Below are positions 55,301 to 64,000 of a stretch of DNA of 64,000 nucleotides, piece by piece. A program made the translations under genes and the position numbers. Below the pieces are notes generated by a model, which had not been told where the DNA came from, ran no database searches, and was given only the letters and a program-made list of their open reading frames with translations. The DNA is taken from positions 41,261,097 to 41,325,096 of the forward strand of contig OX365959.1 in assembly GCA_947247005.1 (NCBI GenBank), written 5' to 3'. Within the stretch, counting starts at the first letter, position 1; each line of letters starts with the position of its first letter. This DNA comes from Spisula solida (Eukaryota > Mollusca > Bivalvia > Venerida > Mactridae).

Positions 55301-58300
55301 GTCTACGTATACCGTGTGATTGTCGTTTGCGGTTGTGCAATTGTCTCGCAGCTTTCATACGATCATGAATGTTCGTAAAACTGTTGTACGTGTGACGTGC
55401 GACAATCGCACAACCATCCTACATGTATCAATATAAATCTAAGTATCTAGTTTGACCTTATTATCACAAACAAATTGTACATTCATCGCACACCTATCGA
55501 ACGACGACATACAGCATTGCACGACGAACCTACGACAGTCACCCGACAAAGAACATTTTTAACATGTCAAAAACTCTACGACAAGGGCCAAAGATGAATT
55601 TCATGTCTCACGACAGACGTGCACGATGGGCGGACGCATGATAGTCCACAAAATTACATTGAAGACCCGTCACACTTCCGCCATACAACAATTGTGAAAA
55701 GGGTTTTAGCAGCATGACAGGGTCTTGGGACCAAGGAACAGAGCTCTGTACTTCTGCGGTCTTGTTCATAGATCTATCATTGATTATCCAAAAATTGACT
55801 TGAAAACATATAGGATAGTTCGTGTTCTTGCAGGGCAATATCCAGAGACAAAATGCAACGAGCCAAATATTTCTATCATCTATATTATATATTGAGCGTT
55901 ATTTTGAACTTTTTCCTCCCAAAAAAGTGTTTATTTTGGTAAATTCTCATAGCTACAAGTCAGTTTTGAAAATCAACAGTAGACACTTGTCAGATGTCCT
56001 TTATTATCAGTAACATGATCATCCATTACAGGATGATTGCTGGTCAAATGCATCAATGTGCAGTCAGTAGAAAATGTGTGACATTTTGGGGTACGAAGTA
56101 ACGAGGGACGATACGAATCTGCTTTCGTTTTTAAGTTCACTGCATAACTACGTTGATAATGTGTATAAAAATACGACTTTCCTTATTTAAAACAAGTACT
56201 TTCATGGCGTAATCAGTTTAATTAGAGATTAATAACTGGACGTGCTGTGGCATTGGATGATAATATCCCCGGCACGACGATGATGACTCGAGGGCGCTAG
56301 CCCGAGTGCCATTATCAAGCGCCGGGGATATTATCATCCAATGCCACAGCCCGTCCATTTATTGAACTGTTTAGTATACATGTTCCAGCGAAGGAAATAT
56401 ATGAAAGCACTCAAGATCAATATCTTACAAAACAGTATAGAATAAAGGTTACACGTCTTCATTCGTCAATTGATACGAATGAACCTTCGAAACAACGAGA
56501 AATAGCACAGTGCAATTCTCATTCCGAGGCAAAATAGAACTAAACGAAGAAAACGGTCAATTAAATGTTTTGTCTTTTTAGTAAAAAAAAGAAGTATGGA
56601 TGTCCCGTTTTTCCTTAATTTATTTGGCCTAGCCTCCAAGCGTACTTTTCGACGTCTATGTACAATAGGAGCTGTACATTTAACGTAAATTCTGCGTAAA
56701 TAACGTCACGTCGCGCGTGCGCACGATCGCAGGGCGATTATTGATCGAGTGATCGATAATATCCCCGGGGATATTATCAGTTTTCAACATTTTGATGATA
56801 ATATCCCCGGTGGGGCGATAATACAGATTTTGTCAACGTAAAAATGTTACTATATATAGTAACAAGTGTATTAATAACTGATTATAGGCCGGCTGTCACG
56901 TTCTATGTTTTCTCTATGTTTTCCAAGCGTTCCAACCAATTTCAAACACGGTGGTCGGTCAAAGTGCTCTACTAAGCAACAGAGTATTTATCTCCCCCTT
57001 TTAATGTTTTCTAGATAATCGAGTTTTTTCGAGTTTGGAATATTTTTAAACATCATTAAAATATAAAAGAAAATTTATTAGCTACACAGAATATCGCATT
57101 TTAGATAGCGTTTGTTATTCTATTGGCGGTCATTTTTCAGTATCTTTCTCGGACTGCGAGCCTGTGACAAAAAAAATCAGATCCATCAGTGAATTCAAAC
57201 TCACGTGCATATACGCACTGATTTAATGCGAATTTAATTCGCTATTAAGTAATCTCCCTCTATGTCTGTGAAATCGATGACACACGCTCATTTCAATGGT
57301 AGCAACATTATGCTATGAAAACCATATGTACCAGCGTGTTGGCAAGTGAGATAAAACAGGAGGGTGTAAAAGGAACAGATAGGACCGAATATCCGAATAT
57401 TCGAAAACCGGACGAATGTTCGAAAACAAAGTTCATTTTCGAATATTCGAATTTATTATCCAACAAGCTGGGTTTATCACGAATGGGGAAATGAAAAAAG
57501 TTTTCACTTTTGGAAATTATAATACAAATAAATAAGATTCGGAACGAATATCGAATATTCGAATATATTTGAATAGGCATTTCGAATATTCGAAAATAAG
57601 ACACAGTATCTCCCTTAAGATTCGGTCACAACCCAACGTACGTCCTAGTGGAGGCTGCGGCCGCTGCGTATTTCTAACTTAATCAGATGAGCATAGTATA
57701 TGATTGAAATATAGATAGACATCGAACGATGAAGCCTCGAGTTTTTGCCTCGAGATGTACTTCCAATGGAAATTGATTAGTTTCGGGATCCGTCGATCAC
57801 AGGTTTATCGAGGTCTTGGTAAAGCTTCGGGGGGGTCATTGACAATTTGTGACATCGGGAGCCGTGGCTTTAAGGAGAACTCCCGATGTATTCACGGCGT
57901 TATGTGTCGGTCCTATACTCCAAATAGGAATAAATTCTTCGATGTTTCGAGAAGCTTGCGGAATTATTGAGACATCTGGTATATTGACATGTTCCCGATG
58001 TTCTCGCCATATCATGTCGGGAAGAATCCCAGTAGCACACAAGAACCCCGGGGAATGATCGGGGAAGCTCATGCGAAAACACATTTTCCGCGAGGCACCC
58101 TAGAGGCTTCCCCGATACATTAGCGTTATATCGCTAAAGTGTCACGAACCTTCGAGGGTATAACTACAAATGTTCGGTCAAATTTCGTTGATACACTAGC
58201 CTCTCTAATATTTCCCGAACAGACTGCTCATTGCATGTCATGAGGAATTTTGTAACATCTGGGGGAATCGTGTTGGATCCGAGTTTGATTATTTGGATGT

Positions 58301-58855
58301 CTCGCAATGTGTTCACGCCGCCATGCATCGGGGACGTAGTCCGGGTGGTAATTATGGGTTTCGGGGGGCGTCGGAAACAGGTTCTAAAAAAACATGGGGA
58401 GCCATTGGGTGAAAATATGTGTAATTCCTCATCGCCAATGATTTTTCATCAGGAGGATCAAGGTATAATTGATGAACAAAATACAACCAGCGATTCTCAG
58501 TCTTGATGAGCGGATGAGCTGGTAAAATCATACAAGAAATTAAGATAACAATGAATTAATTGAAGAAATAACTTACGATTCTCGTATACTGTTCCTTGTT
58601 TGTCATTTCATTTACCCTTGTAACCGAATTCAAAACGATGCACGAAGAATTATCTTCATGAAATTCTACCGCTCTGCATTCGTCAATGGATGAACATCTT
58701 CGTGAACATTGCAATGCGCTAGTTGCGTTCATAGTTTCTATAACCGCATCATCCGTGTATTCAATGCCTTCTTTTTGCATTACATCAAAGTTGCCATCCA
58801 CTATTCGCTGATGATACATAAAGATAAACAATTTCAAACACCAAACCATTTCCAT
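51951..58855 (-). CDS. Secreted PAN/apple-like + C-type lectin domain protein (2 exons)
   Basis: Exon 1 (58855-58577) and exon 2 (52310-51951) join in phase 0 to give about 212 residues. Residues 1-16 or so (MEMVWCLKLFIFMYHQ) form a signal peptide. Residues 20-93 resemble a PAN/apple module (LQCSRRCSSIDECRAVEF...CIVL, four cysteines; N-glycosylation sites NAT and NSS). Residues 94-212 are a compact C-type-lectin fold: VCDEEW, CYMM, TWTYCGGFC, GGNL, WLGGRR, WINGDTWDYTNW, WNNYECS, KCMCKK. It is likely an extracellular recognition protein. The usual sugar/calcium motifs (QPD/EPN, WND) read KPS and WNN, so canonical binding is doubtful. I cannot exclude an additional exon in the 6.3-kb intron or that the exons belong to separate genes. 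Confidence 0.72.
52837..52991 (+). repeat. 31-base minisatellite (5 copies)
   Basis: Units start at 52837, 52868, 52899, 52930 and 52961 with core TGCTCTATCTCCATAA and TCAATAAA. Isolated GCTCTATCTCC motifs also occur at 52567 and, inverted, at 52980-52995 and 53213. In the PAN-CTLD intron. Confidence 0.92.
53000..53929. other. PAN-CTLD intron, no clear feature
   Basis: AT-rich with two B-box-like strings (GGTTCGAATCC at 53511, GGTACGAATCCC at 53620) that may be SINE debris. No element ends established. Confidence 0.4.
53930..54180. repeat. TGACCTTTGACCT-type dispersed repeat
   Basis: Two diverged ~130-base units each contain TGACCTCC-A-TGTGACCTTGA and AAGTTATGGTC. A common low-complexity family in marine invertebrates. 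Confidence 0.55.
54181..55057. other. PAN-CTLD intron, no clear feature
   Basis: AT-rich. A cluster of GACGTCA-like motifs at 54739-54795. Nothing else recognised. Confidence 0.4.
55058..55194. repeat. Long near-perfect palindrome
   Basis: Arms 55058-55116 and 55137-55194 (ATGCCTGCCTGCGTGACATT...) pair over almost 60 bases. The 20-base loop CACTCGGCTTCGCCTCGGGA is itself partly palindromic. Confidence 0.92.
55195..56009. other. No recognisable feature
   Basis: Intronic. Repeated CGACGAC/ACGACA phrases at 55495-55620, no element ends. Confidence 0.4.
56010..56220. repeat. Dispersed repeat, inverted partner of 38325-38545
   Basis: See the partner. Here the sequence leads directly into the palindrome at 56231, so the repeat may be the body of a foldback element. 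Confidence 0.65.
56231..56363. repeat. Long near-perfect palindrome
   Basis: 43-base arms (56231-56273 and 56321-56363; TGGCATTGGATGATAATATC core) with two mismatches. The 47-base loop holds an inner hairpin (ACTCGAGGGC / GCCCGAGT). Confidence 0.92.
56755..56830. repeat. GATAATATCCCC palindrome cluster
   Basis: 56755-56778 is a perfect 24-base palindrome with GATAATATCCCC as its half. A further GATAATATCCCCGG follows at 56805. The same half-site forms the arms of 56231-56363. Confidence 0.85.
56935..57250 (-). repeat. Dispersed repeat, partner of 34130-34400
   Basis: Reverse-complement match to 34130-34400, with one extra segment of about 40 bases near 57075-57115. Confidence 0.65.
57390..57600. 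repeat. Cluster of TTCGAATATTCGAA palindromes
   Basis: At least six copies or part-copies of CGAATATTCGAA in about 210 bases, some extended to CGAATATCGAATATTCG. Each unit is self-complementary. Confidence 0.8.
57830..58505. other. GC-richer island with diverged internal repeat
   Basis: Higher GC than its surroundings, with open frames on both strands. Two portions (about 57960-58030 and 58270-58345) share a loose pattern of TTATT...GTCTCGC/TTCTCGCC...CATG-ATCGGG. No domain recognised. Possibly an old transposon piece. Confidence 0.4.
58577..58855 (-). CDS. PAN/apple-like exon with signal peptide (exon 1)
   Basis: 93 codons from ATG 58855 to donor ATC|GTAAGT. The hydrophobic N-terminus, a C-x3-C-x5-C-x11-C cysteine pattern and the aromatic/charged VEFHEDNSS segment suggest a short PAN module. 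Confidence 0.75.
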
Positions 58856-59403
58856 AGTCGTTGTTGAAATGTAAAAGTTAAAATCTCTGGATTAGACGTC
58901 TTAAGCTGCAGAATCAATATGAAAATCTGCACAACTCCCCTAAATGGTTTATGCAAATTATGGCAAGATTCCAATAACCAATGATACAGCGTGGACATAC
59001 CACGTGGTTCATGACGTATGTTTGGCTAACAACGCCAGTAATAACCTGTCAACAAAACGTTAATCAAAGCGCTGCAAGCGCTGAAGGTCTGAGGCTAAAC
59101 TTTATTCGCTTGGGAAGCAGTTGACTGACTAAACTGAAGTAAATGTAAACGGTCTTTTCACTGCGCTTAGTTTTAATCATATCAAAGCGGACCATTAGTT
59201 GCTGTGAGGAGATTGCTGCTAAGGGCTGCCTTTTTTATTGACGTGTTATCATGTTTTCGTTCACCCAAGCATTTAAAGACATGTGAGGCAAACTGATTCA
59301 AAACTGTTCAAGTGCTTAAATTGTTTGGAAAATATATTGAAATACTGAATAATGTAGAGAACTTGAAATGGAACACCAAAATGTGCAACATACGTATAAG
59401 ACT
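58856..59403. other. Upstream region of PAN-CTLD gene
   Basis: AT-rich; no obvious TATA box, repeat or further exon. Confidence 0.35.
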
Positions 59404-59610
59404 TCGCTGGCTTAGAATTAGAATGTCGTAAGTACAAAATCAATATTTGGAGAAAACAAGAACTGTCTGAAAACTAGTCTTTACCTGTGGAAAAACAAGC
59501 TTTTTAAACTTCAGTTCGGTCGACATGACCTTGAGACGCAGATTTCAAATATACATGAGTCTTACACGGTCGTAAATAGTACTTATTACCTACTAATTCT
59601 AAGCCAGCGA
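59404..59610. mobile_element. TCGCTGGCTTAG MITE, copy 4
   Basis: Best-preserved ends: TCGCTGGCTTAGAATTAG at the left, inverted as CTAATTCTAAGCCAGCGA at the right (18 of 18). 207 bases. Confidence 0.85.
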
Positions 59611-60499
59611 CTTGGCACATACCAGTGATGGTCTTCAGAAAATACTGAGCTCGAGTCACATTTACTTTTGTACAAATTATACCATTTTCAGCGTTACATA
59701 GTCTTTTTAAATAATATTTTCTCATACTTACACTCATCTCACAACATTTATCTAGTTATTGAAGCAAACTAAGAAAATTAAGCTTTCTATCAATCATTTT
59801 ATGGTTAAGCTATGTTTCTTTCTTGTGGACCATATTGAAAATTGGTCTAGAACCAAATATGTCATCCACTATAAATAAAGTCGTTATTATTATCATTATT
59901 ATTATTATTCTTGCTTCTCTTTGCGTTTGTATTTCACTCATTTTACGGATTTTGAAAACAATTTTGGTCGACCGATAACTAGGCCGGACCTTTGAAAACA
60001 TACATACCGTGCTTGGCAATTATAATAGCTACCAAGATAATATATTATTAAAAAGCTCACTTTTAGGTAACTTTTGAACTGTATGCGTTGCTCTAATAAA
60101 TCCAATAGAAATGTTTTGATAAAAATGGTTTAAAACCCGCCATAATGCACCTATGTACATGTATGTCGATTTCGTTTTTAGAAAACGAATTACTCTAGTT
60201 AACAGTGTAGCAATACCACGTGACATTTAGCTACAGGTTCAATTCGAAATTTGTCAACATTGGAAAACAAAAATAGCAATAAGTATGAGTACGAGCCATG
60301 CCTCACATATATTTGAACAGGCTCAGTGTTAACATCAGATTTTTTCATGCAAACCTGAAATAAATGAAATAAATCTTTTGAACCGCGTATAGTAATGTGT
60401 CCGGTAACATAATTATGCACTCACTGTTTGACTTTTTTGCAATATGCTTCGACCCGAAAGCAACAATATTGTAGAGAGTGTGGAATTTGGCTATTTGAA
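59611..60499. other. No recognisable gene
   Basis: AT-rich with an ATT-rich microsatellite at about 59883-59912. Nothing else supported. Confidence 0.4.
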
Positions 60500-61060
60500 G
60501 GTCTTCCTTCAAAAAGCGAAAAATAATGCCCATACTAAACTATTTATTTGGGTTGTAACAAAATTGCAAATATAAACAAATGTTAGTGTATACGGTTTTG
60601 TAGACAAAAAATGTGCAACACCTCTTTCCTGGCGACACTGCCGGTCAAGACTCGGCTTCATATCCTACCACAATCACACCATTTGGTATACCTTAAGAAC
60701 TCGAACATCAAGTTTAACATAGCACGTGCGATTTGCCTTCTTTGCGTATATTGAGCTTACCATATTTTATTACCGCGATAAAATATAGCTGATTGGTGAC
60801 GTCACGTCTGACGTCATATACTATGACAAATGACGTAACGGTGACGGTAACGTTCCTAGGAAAGTACATTGCACCAGTATAGTAAATGCCGAAGTCTAAC
60901 AATCCTGTAATCCTATACTTTGTAATCTTAAGGTTAAAGTAGCATTGATTGCACTCGATCAATCATCAATTGGATGTTTCGGTCTTCAAAAAGCGAAAAA
61001 TAATGCCCAAACAAAATTGTTTATTTGCGTTCTAACAAAATTACAAATATAATAGGTTAT
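60500..61060 (+). repeat. Direct repeat pair around CRE-like cluster
   Basis: CAAAAAGCGAAAAATAATGC and ATTTGNGTTNTAACAAAATT occur at 60510-60580 and again at 60988-61052. Between them, 60795-60850 has GACGTCAC, TGACGTCAT and TGACGTAAC in close order. Confidence 0.6.
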
Positions 61061-61069
61061 ATCAATCTT

Positions 61070-62350
61070 GATCGGTTTAATATTTTTGGGATATACCAAC
61101 AGTAAACTTATAAAATACCCTATCTTATGTAAGTTTCGGTATTGTCAACTGGTATATAACATACTTGCGACGGTCACGAGCGTATAATTACCTGCGAGCT
61201 TGAGCGAGCAGGTATATTGGATTGCCTTAAGTAAAACGTCCATGGAGGGGCACGTGATCTGTTCTCGATGGTTTACGATTTCAAAAAAAAAATCCCAAAA
61301 AGATGGATTTTGTAAGAATGTCGTGAACCAGACTAATCAAACCGGTCGTTACAAGATTTCAAATTTTTCTTGAACGAAAATAGGTTATCTTACGCAAAAA
61401 GATGGCTGACATATGTCGGCCCGGGCAAGTCGAAATTCTTAGAAAGAACTACAAAATTATCCTTAAAACCCGTCCCTACGATAAAAATATAAATGCAACT
61501 CGATTAAAAAGAGTATAAAACACGAGTTTAGATCGTTTTATCGCTGGATAAATTCTTCGCTAACGTTTCATACTCAACTCTTTCGTACCACTTCTCAACG
61601 TTCGTACTCAAAATAATTCGTATCCGTCACTTCGCTCCGTAAATTATTTTTCGGATTTTTTTAGGATCAGCGGGTAAAATAAGTGTTGGTTGTTTCCCTT
61701 GATAAAATTAACAACATATACCGTTTCTTTTGGTCTTCAGAGTCATATAAGGAGAATTATCATTCAGTGTTAATGTCTATTCAGAGACTTAAAATTCTAA
61801 ATGTCTATTGTCATGGAATTATCGGAATTGGTTTATGATCTTCGATATTGTTGAACATTGAAAACATATCTGATGATAATACCTTTAATGGACTGATACG
61901 AGGTTTTATTAATAAGAATATAAATATTATATGAAACAAGGGAGTCATAATATGCAATTATGTGTCTTGAAAATTGGTTTGTTATACATGAAATTATTTA
62001 ACAATTTGTTGATAAATTTCGTATGTCAAACTATCGTGCATATCGTTTTCCCAATTTGAAAGCTACCTGCCCATCGCGCTTATTTTTTCACAATTCACAA
62101 GATTTTCATGCTTAATGGTATACACATCAGCTGTTGAATTATGCAGATAGAAGGTCGAGGATCCTATCAATTCTCTGTCAAATGAAGTCGGTACATCATT
62201 TGCTCGCAGGAACTATTTGACTTGTTAATTAATAGGTTAGAATTTATAATACTTTTTTGGATAAATCAACAGTCTGTCAACTTATAAAACACCCATCTTA
62301 TGTAAGTATCGGTATTGTCAACTGGTACATAAACTACTTAAATTGCGACG
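61070..62350 (+). repeat. Direct repeat pair 1.15 kb apart
   Basis: 61090-61175 and 62268-62365 share CTTATAAAA, ATCTTATGTAAGT, CGGTATTGTCAACTGGTA, GCGACGG and CACGAG. The interval has no gene. A small palindrome (ACCTGCGAGC...GCGAGCAGGT) is at 61190. Confidence 0.6.
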
Positions 62351-62379
62351 GCCACGAGTGTACTGAATGATTGCTTTAA

Positions 62380-62900
62380 AGGTGCTGCCTCACAGATTGG
62401 GCTAACACTTTTGTATATCGTGATTTTCCAACCTAACCAAGTATTTATGTAATAGAAAGCCACTGACTGAGTGACTGTTGCCTTTAAAAAGATTTGGTGA
62501 AAAAAAGCAATTTTATCCACTCTCAATGTCGCCCACGGAGTATTTTTTTCCTTCCAACATGCTATGTGAATTATGTAATTCAATCGTGATCGAACTGTAT
62601 CATCAACAAACAATGTTCAGCGTAAACATCAGTGAGGTATTTGGTTCGTTTTTCGATTCGTTTTCATCAAATGAGAACAAATTTCAGGCAATTTAAGTAA
62701 AAGGAGTGTTAATTCTATAGGGTATTATAGATTGTTTTATGTAAAAATACTAGATAACTACAAAATGCAGAAGTTTCTCAAGTTATTTTACATGTCAGTG
62801 TGGTTGTATATGGGATATACAGGCAACTATACCAAAATGACGCGAATATTTGACAATTTTATTTTATTTTTGTAATATACCAATATGTGAGGCAGTCCCT
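62380..62900. mobile_element. TTAA-flanked MITE, complete
   Basis: Inverted ends AGGTGCTGCCTCACA / TGTGAGGCAGTCCCT with TTAA on both sides (62376-62379 and 62901-62904). TTAA targeting fits piggyBac- or Kolobok-type elements. 521 bases, no transposase. Confidence 0.88.
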
Positions 62901-62904
62901 TTAA

Positions 62905-64000
62905 TGAATTAATAGGTTAGATATTTAAAAAACAACATGAACGACCAAAGTTAGAATTCGATGAATTCCTATTCTTGAAATGTATATACGTCGTCGATTA
63001 AAAGATTGCCGTTATAACAAATTCAATGGGTTTACAATTCAATGCCGTTATTGTGTGATTAGCTACACTTGTCAATAAAGTATGCATACGGTATTGTATA
63101 ATTATCTAACCTTGATATCAACACGTGTTATGGTAGTCACATTAATCTATATTCCCTCTGGTAGTCACCGATTTAAGCACAGGTCCTTCATTACAATTAG
63201 AGCAATGACTTTATTTCACAAAATACAAAAACATTAAAATGAGAACATAGAACATATACTGTATTTAACTTGTGCAGCATGTACATCGTTAAAACATATT
63301 TACAAACAAATATTTACGCAAAAAATACATGATTAAACACTACACACTTACGTAAATACACATGTCAATTTCCTTAGGATGAGCATAATATAATACATTT
63401 ATAACTTATAAATTCAATTATAACTACAATAGTGTGTTCCCTATTAATTAAGTCATTTCTACGATTGAAAGAAAGTTTATTGAATTTACTCAATTTGATA
63501 ACAGTCTTTTAATCATTACACTATAATAATTTAGTTAGTTAAAACATACTTTTGTCTACTTTTTAGGACTTCTGACAGCTAAAACTTTTTGGTCTTTGGT
63601 AAAATATTTATTTATATAAATTCGTCGAATGTACAGTAATCTATTTGGATCATTTAATATTTGACGAATTGGCAACTACATTGTATCAACAAAAGGTAAG
63701 GTATGTGCAATTAACAGGGTATCTTATATTGATCAGGTTTCATAGTTTACTTTGCTTAAAATACATTAACTTTAATGAAATACTATTAAACAAAACAGTA
63801 TAATTACAGTGACCGGACGTCGGTAAGGTTGTCATATATTATCAAAAAGTACATAGGTAAACGTGCTGTTTCTGAACCACCGCTGGATTGGCAAAAATGG
63901 ACCTTGGTCCATGTTTTTTAGACCAGACATTATTTCATATCGGCGTGATATAATGTCTAATGGACTCCTTATAAAGCTGATTTGGCACATCATATTGATA
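62905..64000. other. No recognisable gene
   Basis: AT-rich sequence to the window edge; no exon or element end recognised. Confidence 0.4.

Noticed and set aside
59504..59737. 77-residue minus-strand open frame
   Set aside because: Overlaps the right half of a MITE with exact inverted ends; no protein similarity.

Overview
The window looks like an intron-rich, AT-rich animal nuclear genome, most likely a mollusc and probably a bivalve. This is inferred from a tubulin-tyrosine-ligase-like gene of the invertebrate TTLL-15 type, a PAN plus C-type-lectin gene, C1q-domain pseudogene exons, and a dense load of tRNA-derived SINEs, Tc1/mariner-like MITEs, non-LTR retrotransposons and long palindromic foldback elements. 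There are no operons, CRISPR arrays or intact tRNA/rRNA genes.

Layout. 1-14 kb has no convincing host gene. It holds a pogo-like MITE (4.8 kb), a decayed BEL/Pao gag (minus, 6.7-7.7 kb), an internally deleted non-LTR element with a mariner-like MITE in its 3' end (8.7-10.5 kb), and degenerate dispersed repeats. At 14.04-14.67 kb is an intact single-exon SGNH/GDSL-type hydrolase gene, followed by a ~150-bp-period repeat block and a small ORF of unknown function. The region 17.9-18.5 kb carries a broken signal-peptide/coiled-coil exon. 19.5-23.2 kb is SINE and foldback sequence.

The main gene is a complete 14-exon TTLL-15-like gene on the plus strand (23888-45450, 619 codons). I reconstructed it by joining exons with consensus splice sites and consistent phase. 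Its first coding exon encodes a type II signal anchor and a stem of 23-residue tandem repeats. An internally deleted LTR element (TRIM-like) lies 130 bp upstream of its start codon. Its introns contain a nearly full-length CR1/L2-like LINE in antisense, an RTE-like reverse-transcriptase fragment, several MITEs and SINEs, and copies of one dispersed repeat.

Downstream on the minus strand are a broken C1q-domain gene (46.4-48.65 kb) and a two-exon secreted PAN + C-type-lectin gene (51951-58855). The rest is palindromes, minisatellites and MITEs.

Functionally, the C1q remnants and the PAN-CTLD gene belong to secreted recognition-protein families. The TTLL protein is predicted to place its ligase domain in the secretory lumen, which is unusual for an enzyme family known mainly for modifying cytosolic tubulin.
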